The notes under the pieces were generated by a model that was not told the origin of the DNA, searched no databases, and worked only from the letters and a program-made list of their open reading frames with translations. A program made the translations under genes and the position numbers. A stretch of 20,974 nucleotides of DNA, taken from Candidatus Accumulibacter vicinus (GTDB taxonomy: Bacteria > Pseudomonadota > Gammaproteobacteria > Burkholderiales > Rhodocyclaceae). The number at the start of each line of letters is the position of its first letter. Position 1 is the first letter of the stretch. The DNA is taken from assembly GCA_002425405.1 (NCBI GenBank), contig DIME01000050.1, forward strand, positions 1 to 20,974, in the 5' to 3' direction. Below are positions 1 through 8,452 of this stretch, in pieces.

Positions 1-225
1 GAGAGCCTGCAGATGCGCCGCCGGCTGGCGGCCGCGAACCCGGCGTCGGCGGAAGCGCAGCGCGACGTGGCCGCGTCGCTCTGGCGGCTCGCCACGATCG
101 GTGGCGGCGTCACCTGGCGGCAGGTCGCCGACGCCTGGCTCGTCCTGCAGGCGCGTGGCGTTCTGTCGCCGGTCGATCAAGCGTTTGTCGAAGCCGCGCA
201 GCGGCGCGCGGCCAGCGAGCGATGA
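1..225 (+). CDS. TPR-repeat protein, C-terminal fragment (5' end outside window)
   Basis: The frame is open from base 1 to the TGA at 223-225, so only the last 74 or so residues are visible. They begin with a helical repeat of the kind LAAANPASAEAQRDVAASL, typical of degenerate TPR units in large bacterial TIR/TPR or signalling proteins. A last helical segment (WRQVADAWLVLQARGVLSP) and a charged tail follow. An internal ATG at 13 exists, but the repeat unit starts before it, so I read this as a truncated longer gene and not a 70-residue protein. The stop overlaps the ATG of the TIR gene (ATGA, 222-225), implying translational coupling. The full domain content cannot be known from this window. 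Confidence 0.7.
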   Translation, partial: ESLQMRRRLAAANPASAEAQRDVAASLWRLATIGGGVTWRQVADAWLVLQARGVLSPVDQAFVEAAQRRAASER

Positions 226-1247
226 GCGACTGCTTCGTCAGCTACAAGCGCGAAGATCGGCCGCGCGTCGAGCCCTTGGTCAGCGCCTTGCGTGGCGTGG
301 GCGTGTCGGTGTGGTGGGACCAGGACATCGGCGGCGGCGAGCGCTGGCGCGAGACGATCGTCGAGCAGCTCGACGCCGCGCGCTGCGTTGTCGTCTGCTG
401 GACGCACGCGTCGACCGGACCCGACGGGGCGTACGTGCGCGAGGAGGCGGAGCGCGCCAAGACGCGCGGCGTTCTGCTGCCGGTGCGCCTCGACGCAGTG
501 GCGCCGCCCTTCGGTTTCGGCGAAGTGCAGGCGCTCGACCTGACGACGTGGGACGGCGCGACCGACGCCGTGTGCTGGCGGCATTTCGTCGATACGCTGC
601 GCGCGATCGTCGACGGGCGGCCGCGCCCGCCGGTGCCGCCGGGGGGGCCTTATCCGCCCTGGCGCATGGCGGCGGTGCTGCTCGCTGCCGTATCGCTGGT
701 CGGCCTGCTCATCCCCCTCGCCGGCTGGACGCCGGTGATGTGCCGCGCCGCTGCGCTGCGCGAGGCGTGTCGCGCGATCGGCGTCGGCGGCGTACCGGCG
801 CGGGCCGACGAGGAGGCGTGGGCAGCGGCCCAGCAGGCGGTGAAGGACAGCGGCCGCGGCGACGGCTATCGCGCTTATCTGCGCGACCACCCGGCCGGGG
901 CTTTCGCCGCTGCGGCGCAGGCGGGGCTGGCCGCGTGTCGCAACCTGGCCGACGAGCGCTGGCAGCGGAGCGACGACGCGTTGCCCTTGGTCGTCCCGCC
1001 AGCGCTGTCGCCGGCGGGAAGCGAAGCGGCGGCGCGCGAGCGCAGCGCGGCCGATGTGCAGCGTCAGGCCGACGCGCTCTGCGCGGTCTACGAGAAGAGC
1101 CCGACGCACAAGCTGCTTGGTGCGACGCCGGACGCGCGCGGCTGGCGCTGCCGGCCGGAGAATCGCGGCTGGACCTGCGCCTTCGACGGGCAGGTCGTCT
1201 GCCAGCTCGAAGTGCGCCGCACGCTCGGTCGCGAGGCGTGTACCTGA
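222..1247 (+). CDS. Membrane-anchored TIR-domain protein
   Basis: The product is 341 residues. Residues 1-130 form a TIR domain: it starts with the strand CFVSYKRED, has WWDQDI as the BB-loop region, and carries YVREEAERA, where E75 aligns with the catalytic glutamate of NAD-cleaving TIR domains such as SARM1. LLPVRLD forms a later strand. A single membrane helix spans about residues 149-169 (MAAVLLAAVSLVGLLIPLAG). The remaining 170 residues contain one unit like the YxxYLxxxPxGxFAxxA repeats found beside bacterial TIR or caspase-like domains (residues about 203-235), then a cysteine-rich end. TIR domains act as NADases or as adaptors, and bacterial ones often serve in antiphage defence. That role here is inference. 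The start overlaps the upstream TPR gene by ATGA, which also decides the start codon. The reading frame may originally have continued further; see the entry at 1248-1437. Confidence 0.85.
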   Translation: MSDCFVSYKREDRPRVEPLVSALRGVGVSVWWDQDIGGGERWRETIVEQLDAARCVVVCWTHASTGPDGAYVREEAERAKTRGVLLPVRLDAVAPPFGFGEVQALDLTTWDGATDAVCWRHFVDTLRAIVDGRPRPPVPPGGPYPPWRMAAVLLAAVSLVGLLIPLAGWTPVMCRAAALREACRAIGVGGVPARADEEAWAAAQQAVKDSGRGDGYRAYLRDHPAGAFAAAAQAGLAACRNLADERWQRSDDALPLVVPPALSPAGSEAAARERSAADVQRQADALCAVYEKSPTHKLLGATPDARGWRCRPENRGWTCAFDGQVVCQLEVRRTLGREACT

Positions 1248-1437
1248 CGCGCTGGCGCGCCGGTCGGCCCCCTCGTCTTGCCGCTGGCGCTGCATCGCCG
1301 TCGTCTGCCGCCACGGTCTGTTCGCTGCGGAGCAGCAATCGCTGCCGGTGGCGACGCTGCCGGGTGCGGCCCGGCAGCGCTTCTACTTCCATCGCGACGA
1401 CGCTCCTGGTCCGGACGACAGCGAAGGCTGCCGGTAG
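1248..1437 (+). pseudogene. Possible frameshifted C-terminal tail of the TIR gene
   Basis: Just behind the TIR stop, another frame (codons beginning at 1240, 1243 and so on, to the TAG at 1435-1437) stays open and has coding-like GC-rich third positions. Its last part reads SLPVATLPGAARQRFYFHRD followed by an acidic stretch. The segment RFYFHRDDA is reminiscent of the 'VRYFH..D' segment seen near the end of some bacterial periplasmic or TIR/caspase-associated proteins. It has no good start codon or ribosome site of its own. A one-base shift near 1240 would join it to the TIR protein. This is a weak call: high G+C alone opens long spurious frames here. Confidence 0.2.
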
Positions 1438-1523
1438 CGCCAGCTGGCTTGGCGCACCTATCGCGGTCGGGGCCCGTGTCGTGCATACTGGAGTCGACTC
1501 ACATAATATGGGGAATCCCGAAG

Positions 1524-3689
1524 ATGATGTCTTACGGAAAGACCGCCCTGATTGCTTACGTTCTCGCTGTCGGGCTGGCCATTGGAATTGTCGGCCAGCA
1601 GCTTTGGTCGGGCTACGAGCAGCAAGTGCAGAGCGCACGGAATACGGCGGAGAACTTGGCGGGGATCCTGCAGCAACGTCTCAATGCGACATTGAGGCGT
1701 ACTGATGCGGCGCTGGAAAGCCTGGTCGCTTCGGTGGACACCGCGGCCCTCGACCTGTCCGCGCGTGCGCGTTTCGAGCACCAGGTCACCCAATCTCTGG
1801 CCATGAGTCGCAGAAACTTTCCGGAGATTTCGGCGTTTCGCTTCATCGGCGCGGATGGTAACCTCCTTTATACCTCCGATCCGATAGCCACCTTTGCCAA
1901 TCTGTCGGATCGTCCGTACTTCGTCACCCTGCGGGACGACCCGAAGGCTGGGCTGGTGTATTCCGATGTCCAGATTTCCCGCTTCACCGGACAGACGGTC
2001 ATCGTCATGGGGCGAGCGATACGCGACACGTCGGGAAAATTCGTCGGCGCCGCGATCGCCGTGCTCGATCTTGCCACCTACGTTGCGCTGTTCGACTCCC
2101 TGGATATCGGTCCGCGAGGCTTGCTCGCCATCCGGCGTACCGACAGCAGATCCGTGCTCCGACGACCGCCCGACCCGGCGCTGACGAATCAGCCGATTTC
2201 GCATCCGATCCAGACCTTGATCGACCAAGGGGAAACCAAGGGCAACATCCGCTACAAGGCAGTGACCGATGGCGTCGAACGTCTGTTTGCCTTCAGCCGC
2301 GTTCCCGACTACCCGTTCTATTTCATCGTCGGCCTGGCCACCGACGACTTTCTCGCGGGATGGCGAAGGCAGGCCATTGCGTCGGTGGGGCTGTTGTCGC
2401 TGGCGCTGGTGATCTTTTCCTGGCTGCTCGCCAAGCTGGCGCGCGCCCGCGCGCAGGCGACCGAACGGGCGCAGCGCCTGGTGGAACGAGAACAAAGACT
2501 GCGTGAGGCGCTCCATGCCGCCGAAGCCGCCAACCTTGCCAAGAGCCAGTTCCTGGCAACCATGAGCCACGAGCTTCGCACGCCGATGAATGGCATTCTT
2601 GGCATGGCGCAAGTCCTGCTGCTGCCGGATCTGCTGGAAGAGAATCGACAGAAGTACGCGCGGATCATCCTCGACTCTGGCCAGACGCTGCTCGCCCTCC
2701 TCAACGACATCCTCGACATGTCGAAGATCGAAGCGGGACGAATGGAGCTGGAGTATCTGCCCGTCGCCCCGGCGCAGCTTGTCGAAGAGGTGGCCGCGCT
2801 GTTTACCGAGCAGGCGGTTGCCAAGGGGCTGACCATCGAGACCGCCTGGACTGGAAAGCGGGACGCGTGTTATCTGATCGATCCGGTCAGGTTGCGCCAG
2901 ATGCTCGCCAACCTGATCAACAACGCCATCAAATTCACGAGCCAAGGGTTTGTGCGCATCGCGGGGTGTCCGATCGAATCGTCCGGGGCGGCGCTCCTGG
3001 AGTTCTCTGTCAGCGACAGCGGCATCGGCATCCCGGCGGACAAGCAGCCATTGCTCTTCCACGCTTTTTCGCAGGTCGACGCCTCGACCACACGGAAATT
3101 TGGCGGTAGCGGCCTCGGCCTTTCGATCGTGGGCAATCTGGCCCGACTCATGGGCGGCGAGGTCGGGGTCGAGAGCTCGGAAGGGAATGGCACTCGCTTC
3201 TGGTTCCGAATCCGGGCCCAGGAAGCCGGCGCCGATTCCGAACGCCCGACAGCCACCGGAGAACGGGAGGCCGGGCTGTCCTTGCGCAAACACAGACATG
3301 TTCTGGTCGTCGACGACAACGCCGTGAACCGCATGGTGATCGAGGCCACTCTCGAGGGCCGGGGTGTGCGGGTCGACAGTGTCAACGATGGTCAGGCGGC
3401 CGTCAGGTTCGTCACCTCCGGTGCCGTTCCGGACCTGGTTCTGATGGACTGCCAGATGCCCGTCATGGACGGTTTCGATGCCACGGCCTCCATCCGCCGG
3501 TGGGAGAAGGAGGGCGGCCGCAGCCGTCTGCCGATCATTGCCCTGACGGCCAGCGCTTTCCAGGAGGACCGCGATCGCTGTCTGGCAGCCGGCATGGACG
3601 ACTTTCTCACCAAACCCGTCAACGCGGACGATCTGGCGGCGACGCTCGTCAAGTGGATGGGAGACGAGGTGAAACAGCAGTCGGCTTGA
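1524..3689 (+). CDS. Hybrid sensor histidine kinase with Cache-like sensor and receiver domain
   Basis: The product is 721 residues if started at the ATG at 1524; the adjacent ATG at 1527 is equally possible. The frame is open to 1278, but the first membrane helix and a GGGG-containing leader support the later start. Order of parts: membrane helix at about 7-25; extracytoplasmic double-Cache-like sensor at about 35-280 (FIGADGNLLYTSDP, SDRPYF, GRAIRD); second helix at about 284-306; coiled linker; HisKA with H349 in MSHELRTPMNG; ATPase domain with an N box (LINNAIKF), DSGIGIP beginning at D498 and GGSGLGLS. A receiver domain lies at about 592-713 with VVDDN and phospho-acceptor D642 in LMDCQMPVMDG. 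All key residues are present, so it should autophosphorylate and pass phosphate to its own receiver. No HPt domain and no separate response regulator gene lie nearby, so its output is unknown. The ligand is also unknown; Cache sensors often bind small organic acids or amino acids. Confidence 0.92.
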   Translation: MMSYGKTALIAYVLAVGLAIGIVGQQLWSGYEQQVQSARNTAENLAGILQQRLNATLRRTDAALESLVASVDTAALDLSARARFEHQVTQSLAMSRRNFPEISAFRFIGADGNLLYTSDPIATFANLSDRPYFVTLRDDPKAGLVYSDVQISRFTGQTVIVMGRAIRDTSGKFVGAAIAVLDLATYVALFDSLDIGPRGLLAIRRTDSRSVLRRPPDPALTNQPISHPIQTLIDQGETKGNIRYKAVTDGVERLFAFSRVPDYPFYFIVGLATDDFLAGWRRQAIASVGLLSLALVIFSWLLAKLARARAQATERAQRLVEREQRLREALHAAEAANLAKSQFLATMSHELRTPMNGILGMAQVLLLPDLLEENRQKYARIILDSGQTLLALLNDILDMSKIEAGRMELEYLPVAPAQLVEEVAALFTEQAVAKGLTIETAWTGKRDACYLIDPVRLRQMLANLINNAIKFTSQGFVRIAGCPIESSGAALLEFSVSDSGIGIPADKQPLLFHAFSQVDASTTRKFGGSGLGLSIVGNLARLMGGEVGVESSEGNGTRFWFRIRAQEAGADSERPTATGEREAGLSLRKHRHVLVVDDNAVNRMVIEATLEGRGVRVDSVNDGQAAVRFVTSGAVPDLVLMDCQMPVMDGFDATASIRRWEKEGGRSRLPIIALTASAFQEDRDRCLAAGMDDFLTKPVNADDLAATLVKWMGDEVKQQSA

Positions 3690-3955
3690 CGATGTTCCCG
3701 ATCGGTCAGCTTCTCAGCCGCTGGGCTGCTCGCCGCCCCATGGGTACAGACGCGGGATCCGGTAGGTGAGCAAGCTCAGCAGTCAGAAGAAGCCCCTGGA
3801 GGAAACGGAAGCGATTCCCCATCGGCGCCGGAGCACGAATTCGATCAGCGCGTCGCCGGGTAGGTGCGGGATGGAAATGGCCATGCGCAAAGGGCTGAAG
3901 CAAGACCAGCGGCCATTGCCGGTCGTGAGAAGACTTAACAGAAAGGAATTCCGTG

Positions 3956-6712
3956 ATGACTGAGGATTTTCCCGAGGACAAGGATCTGCCGCTGCGCGAA
4001 GACATCCGGCTGCTCGGCCGCCTGTTGGGGGACACCCTGCGCGCACAGGAAGGCGAGGCGACCTTCGAACTGGTGGAGCGTATCCGGGTCAGCGCCATCC
4101 GCTTCCATCGCGACGAGGACAGCGGCGCCAGGCAGGAACTGGCAGCGATTCTCGACAGCCTGTCGCGCGACCAGACGCAAACCGTCGTGCGCGCCTTCAG
4201 TTACTTTTCGCATCTCGCGAACATTGCCGAGGACCAGCATCACATTCGGCGCTCGCGTGCCCACCTGATCGCGGGATCGCCACCGCATGCCGGCAGCCTG
4301 GCGCATGCGCTTGCGCGCGCCCGCGCCGCCGGCTGCGATCCGGCACAGTTGTCCGGTTTTTTCGACGACGCATCGATCGTTCCCGTACTCACCGCCCATC
4401 CGACCGAAGTCCAGCGCAAGAGCACCCTCAACGGGCAGCGTACGATCGCCCATCTGCTGCATCGGCGCGACAACAGCCGGCTGACGCCCGACGAACAGGA
4501 GTCGCTCGATGAGGAGTTGCGGCGGGCCGTGCTCGCCCTCTGGCAGACGCGCATGTTGCGCACCACGCGGCTGATGGTCCTCGATGAAGTGGTCAACGGG
4601 CTGTCGTATTACGACTACACCTTCCTGCGCGAACTGCCACGCCTCTATGGCTGGCTGGAGGATCATCTCGCCGTGGCCGATGGCGGACGCCCGGTCAGCG
4701 AACTGCCTGGTTTCCTGCACCTGGGCAGCTGGATCGGTGGCGACCGCGACGGTAATCCCTTCGTGACCGCTCCCGTCACGCGCGCGGCCCTGCGCCTGCA
4801 GTCGGTGCGTGCGCTGCGTTTCCACCTCGACGAGATTCACGCCCTGGGAGCCGAATTGTCGGTCGCCGAGGGCCTGGTCAGCGTCTCCGACGCGTTGCAG
4901 TCCCTGGCGGACCGCTCGCCCGACACGGCCGCTGCACGCAGCGACGAGCCCTATCGGCGAGCCCTCACCGGCATTTACGCGCGTCTGGCGGCTACCGCGC
5001 GCAGCCTCGACGGCCTCGAGCCGGAACGGCCTCCGGTGGGTGAGTCGGCCCCCTACGCCCACTGCGGGGAATTTTCGGCTGACCTGGATGTGATCCACCG
5101 CTCCTTGGTCGCCAACGGCTCAGAGCTGCTGGCCCGCGGCCGCCTGCGCGCCTTGCGCCGTGCGGCCCGCGTCTTTGGCTTCCACCTGGCGGCACTCGAC
5201 CTGCGTCAGAACTCCGAGGTGCACGAGCGCGTGGTCGGGGAGCTCCTGGAGGCCGTCTGCCCCGGCATCCGTTACCGCGAGTGTGACGAGGCCGGACGTA
5301 TCGACTTGCTGCTGCGCGAGATCAGCTCGACGCGGCCGCTGGCCTCATCCCACCTCGCCTACAGCGACGAAACGCGTGGCGAACTGGAGATCTTTCGTAC
5401 CGCCGCCGACGCCCATCGCGCCTACGGCCCGGAAGCCGTGCAGAACTACATCATTTCGAAGACGGATGGTGTCTCGGATCTGCTCGAAGTTGCGCTGCTG
5501 CTCAAGGAATGCGGCCTGCTGCTGCCGCAGTCGCAAGAGCTGGCGGTGAACATCGTCCCGCTGTTTGAAACCATCCCGGACCTGCGCAACTGCCCGCGGG
5601 TCATGGACGACCTGCTGTCGTTGCCGGCCTACCGGAGACTGGTCGCCAGCCGTGGCGATCTGCAGGAGGTTATGCTCGGCTATTCGGACAGCAACAAGGA
5701 TGGCGGCTTCCTGACCTCGGGCTGGGAGCTGTACCGGGCCGAGATCGCTCTGGTCGAGGTGTTCGCCCGCCACCGCGTCAGGCTACGCCTGTTCCACGGA
5801 CGCGGCGGCTCGGTGGGTCGCGGTGGCGGTCCGAGCTACCAGGCGATCCTTGCCCAGCCGGGTGGCGCGGTTCAGGGCAGGCTGCGACTGACCGAGCAGG
5901 GCGAGGTGATTGCCAGCAAGTACTCGAATCCGGAGGTTGGTCGGCGCAACCTCGAGATCCTGGCATCAGCCGTGCTCGAAGCGACCTTGCTGGCGGCACC
6001 CGACCCGGCGCCGCGGCCGGAATACCTCGAGACGATGGCCATGCTCTCGCAGTCGGCTCATCGTGCCTACCGTGGCCTGGTCTATGAGACCGACGGCTTC
6101 GAGCGTTACTTCTGGGAATCCACCGTCATCGCCGAGATCGCGCATCTGAACATCGGCAGCCGGCCTGCCTCGCGCAAGAAAACCACCGCCATCGAGGATC
6201 TGCGGGCAATACCCTGGGTCTTCAGCTGGGCGCAGTGCCGTCTCATGTTGCCGGGCTGGTACGGCTTTGGCACGGCAGTGCGCGAGTTTCTCGCCGCGCA
6301 TCCCGATGGGCTGGCGCTGCTGCAGCGCATGCACCACGAGTGGGGCTTCTTCCGCACACTGCTCTCCAACATGGACATGGTCCTGGCGAAGAGCGATCTG
6401 GCGATCGCCGCCCGCTACTCCGAACTGGTCACCGATCCCACGCTGCGCGCGGCGATCTTCCCGCGTGTGAAGGCCGAGTGGCAGGCGACCATCGACGCCC
6501 TGCTGGCGATCAGCGGGCAGCAGTGTCTGCTCGAGGACAACCCGCTGCTCGCCAGATCGATCCGCAACCGCTTTCCTTATCTCGACCCGTTGAATCATCT
6601 GCAGATCGAGTTGATCAGGCGGCTGCGTGCCGGCAACGCGGATGAGCGGGTCAAACGTGCGGTCCACCTGACGATCAACGGGATCGCCGCCGGTCTGCGC
6701 AATAGCGGCTGA
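3956..6712 (+). CDS. ppc: Phosphoenolpyruvate carboxylase
   Basis: This enzyme makes oxaloacetate from PEP and bicarbonate, the main anaplerotic step into the TCA cycle. The product is about 918 residues, slightly longer than E. coli Ppc (883). Motifs in order: VLTAHPTEVQRKS with catalytic H148; GSWIGGDRDGNPFVTA; LDLRQNSEVHE; MLGYSDSNKDGGFL; the mobile-loop motif FHGRGGSVGRGGGP; GEVIASKYSNPE; and the C-terminal TINGIAAGLRNSG, which matches the family's conserved C-terminus. Start: AAAGGA at 3942-3947 sits 8 bases before the ATG at 3956. The GTG at 3953 is in frame but too close, so ATG is preferred. The gene appears to stand alone, with a 266-base gap upstream and a 318-base gap downstream, but its product uses bicarbonate, which the SulP and carbonic anhydrase genes further on could supply. 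Confidence 0.98.
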   Translation: MTEDFPEDKDLPLREDIRLLGRLLGDTLRAQEGEATFELVERIRVSAIRFHRDEDSGARQELAAILDSLSRDQTQTVVRAFSYFSHLANIAEDQHHIRRSRAHLIAGSPPHAGSLAHALARARAAGCDPAQLSGFFDDASIVPVLTAHPTEVQRKSTLNGQRTIAHLLHRRDNSRLTPDEQESLDEELRRAVLALWQTRMLRTTRLMVLDEVVNGLSYYDYTFLRELPRLYGWLEDHLAVADGGRPVSELPGFLHLGSWIGGDRDGNPFVTAPVTRAALRLQSVRALRFHLDEIHALGAELSVAEGLVSVSDALQSLADRSPDTAAARSDEPYRRALTGIYARLAATARSLDGLEPERPPVGESAPYAHCGEFSADLDVIHRSLVANGSELLARGRLRALRRAARVFGFHLAALDLRQNSEVHERVVGELLEAVCPGIRYRECDEAGRIDLLLREISSTRPLASSHLAYSDETRGELEIFRTAADAHRAYGPEAVQNYIISKTDGVSDLLEVALLLKECGLLLPQSQELAVNIVPLFETIPDLRNCPRVMDDLLSLPAYRRLVASRGDLQEVMLGYSDSNKDGGFLTSGWELYRAEIALVEVFARHRVRLRLFHGRGGSVGRGGGPSYQAILAQPGGAVQGRLRLTEQGEVIASKYSNPEVGRRNLEILASAVLEATLLAAPDPAPRPEYLETMAMLSQSAHRAYRGLVYETDGFERYFWESTVIAEIAHLNIGSRPASRKKTTAIEDLRAIPWVFSWAQCRLMLPGWYGFGTAVREFLAAHPDGLALLQRMHHEWGFFRTLLSNMDMVLAKSDLAIAARYSELVTDPTLRAAIFPRVKAEWQATIDALLAISGQQCLLEDNPLLARSIRNRFPYLDPLNHLQIELIRRLRAGNADERVKRAVHLTINGIAAGLRNSG

Positions 6713-7030
6713 GGCGACTGCGCAAAGGGCTCCGCCTCGCTCGCCAGTGCGGCCGCCGACGAGACAGCGCACCGGGCTGGCTCGCTGCGCACGCGGCTGT
6801 CGTCGGCTGCGCCGTGCAGCCATGTTCCCCCTGGGGCCTGGCGCTTACCTTGCCCAGGCCTCGACACGCGGCTGTTCGGCCAGTCGATTGCTCCCCTGCG
6901 GGGGCGTTGAACGCGGACCCCAAGAGGATCGAGCAACCCTTCCTCCCGCGATTACCCGCGAGGCCTCCAGGGCCGGTTTGTATGCTCTATACTGATCTGG
7001 AGAGCATTGTCAAACGGAGGCTCACCCAAG
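6713..7030 (+). other. Intergenic region, no gene supported
   Basis: This is 318 bases between ppc and the DUF2252 gene. Short open frames exist but have no ribosome site, no recognisable product and no consistent coding pattern. A small GC hairpin (CCCC-TGC-GGGG) lies at 6893-6903, without a T run. The right-hand end holds a TATACT hexamer at 6988-6993 and the GGAGG ribosome site of the next gene at 7016-7020. I see no convincing intrinsic terminator for ppc. Confidence 0.6.
6988..6993 (+). promoter_or_regulatory. Candidate -10 box for the DUF2252-SulP operon
   Basis: TATACT matches the sigma-70 -10 consensus at five of six positions and lies 37 bases before the ATG at 7031. No TTGACA-like -35 is found at 15-19 bases upstream (the sequence there is CTCCAG-like), so it would need an activator or another sigma factor if it is real. 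Confidence 0.35.
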
Positions 7031-8452
7031 ATGTCCAGGAACAGGCTTGATGACAAACAGGAAGACGTCACCGCTGCTCCTGCAGCGCTTCTTTCGCCGC
7101 AGGAGCGCCGTGCGCACGGGAGCGCGCTGCGTGAAGTGGTGCCGCGCGAGGCGCAGGGCGGATGGAAACCGCCCAAGAAGCGGCGCGACCCGATTGAAGT
7201 GCTCACGGCATCGAACGAGGGACGGATGCCCGAACTCGTGCCGATCCGCTTTGGCCGGATGCTGCAGTCGCCGTTCACCTTTTACCGCGGTTCGGCGGCG
7301 ATCATGGCGGCTGACCTGGCCGCCACCCCGAACTCCGGACTCCGGGTACAGGCCTGCGGTGACGCCCATCTGTTGAACTTCGGCGGCTTTGCGACGCCCG
7401 AGCGGCAGGTCATCTTCGATGTCAATGACCTCGACGAGACGCTGCCGGCGCCCTGGGAGTGGGACCTCAAGCGTCTGACCGCGAGCATCGTCATCGCCGG
7501 GCAATACCTGCACCTGCATGAAAACGAGGCCGCTCGGGCGGCGACGGCGACGGCGCGCGCCTATCGCGAGCGGATGGCTGACTATTCGTCGATGCGCGCG
7601 CTCGACATCTGGTACGACACGATCTCGCTCGAGCGCGTCCAGGCCGAGATGGCCGGAACCAGCGACAAACTCAGGAAGACCTTCGCCAGGCGGGTCGAGA
7701 AAGCGCGCCAGCAAAGCGCTGTCGAAAACGTTTTCCTGAAGCTCGCCGAACATCATGGGGCGCTGCCGAAGATCAAGGACAATCCGCCTCTCGTCTTTCA
7801 CCCCAGCGAGGAACGAGCCCCGGGGATGCGGACGCAGTACCGGGAAGCCCTGGCAAGTTACCGCGATTCCCTTCCCGAACACGTGCGCATGCTCTTCGAC
7901 CGTTTCCACCTGTGCGACGTGGCGGTCAAGGTCGTCGGTGTCGGCAGCGTTGGCACCCGATGCCTCGTCGCCCTGTTCATGGCCGCCGACAATGACCCGC
8001 TTTTCCTACAGATAAAAGAGGCGCGGGAATCGGTGCTCGAACCGTATGCAGGCGCGAGCCTGCATACCAACCACGGCGAGCGGGTGGTTGCCGGGCAACG
8101 CCTGATGCAGGCGGCAAGCGACATGTTCCTCGGCTGGACGACCGGGAAGAATGGCCGACACTACTATTTTCGCCAGTTGCGCGATGTCAAGATCAGCGCG
8201 ATCGTCGAGGGATGGGACGTTGACCGCCTGACCACCTATGGCCGGCTGTGCGCCTGGGCACTGGCGCGAGCACATGCGCGTTCGGGCGATGCGGCGCTGA
8301 TCGCGGGCTACATGGGTTCAAGCGCCGTTTTCGACGACGCCATCTGCGAGTTTGCCGTTGAGTACAGCGACCAGAATCAGCGCGACTACCGCGCCTTCGT
8401 CAAGGCAGTCCGCGAAGGACGACTCGAGGCGCAGGTGGAGGAAAATCCATGA
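7031..8452 (+). CDS. DUF2252 family protein (kinase-like fold)
   Basis: The product is 473 residues. The start is set by GGAGG at 7016-7020, ten bases before the ATG at 7031; an in-frame TTG at 7007 precedes that site and is rejected. The central motif ACGDAHLLNFGGF (D111, H113, N116), followed by FDVNDLDETLPAPWEWDLKR, is the signature of DUF2252. It resembles the catalytic HGDxHxxN and metal-binding aspartates of aminoglycoside-phosphotransferase-type kinases. The C-terminal half carries the family's GVGSVGTRC and LFLQIKEARES segments; the lysine there could bind the nucleotide. No substrate is known for the family. The stop overlaps the SulP start by ATGA (8449-8452), so the two are translationally coupled, which suggests a link to the transporter. 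No signal peptide or membrane helix is evident. Confidence 0.9.
   Translation: MSRNRLDDKQEDVTAAPAALLSPQERRAHGSALREVVPREAQGGWKPPKKRRDPIEVLTASNEGRMPELVPIRFGRMLQSPFTFYRGSAAIMAADLAATPNSGLRVQACGDAHLLNFGGFATPERQVIFDVNDLDETLPAPWEWDLKRLTASIVIAGQYLHLHENEAARAATATARAYRERMADYSSMRALDIWYDTISLERVQAEMAGTSDKLRKTFARRVEKARQQSAVENVFLKLAEHHGALPKIKDNPPLVFHPSEERAPGMRTQYREALASYRDSLPEHVRMLFDRFHLCDVAVKVVGVGSVGTRCLVALFMAADNDPLFLQIKEARESVLEPYAGASLHTNHGERVVAGQRLMQAASDMFLGWTTGKNGRHYYFRQLRDVKISAIVEGWDVDRLTTYGRLCAWALARAHARSGDAALIAGYMGSSAVFDDAICEFAVEYSDQNQRDYRAFVKAVREGRLEAQVEENP

Noticed and set aside
1502..1507. CATAAT as a -10 box just upstream of the histidine kinase
   Set aside because: It would leave almost no leader (about 10 bases) and there is no -35, so I do not list it.
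1278..1523. N-terminal extension of the histidine kinase to 803 residues
   Set aside because: The added 82 residues are Arg/Pro-rich and precede the natural membrane helix that starts with the ATG at 1524.
3766..3963. A 65-codon frame in the gap before ppc, starting GTG
   Set aside because: It has no ribosome site, no recognisable product, and it overlaps the ppc start. The composition does not look coding.
3884..6731. The 13-mer TGCGCAAAGGGCT on both sides of ppc (3884-3896 and 6719-6731)
   Set aside because: One or a few shared 13-mers are expected by chance in 21 kb of GC-rich DNA. There is no transposase or larger duplication.
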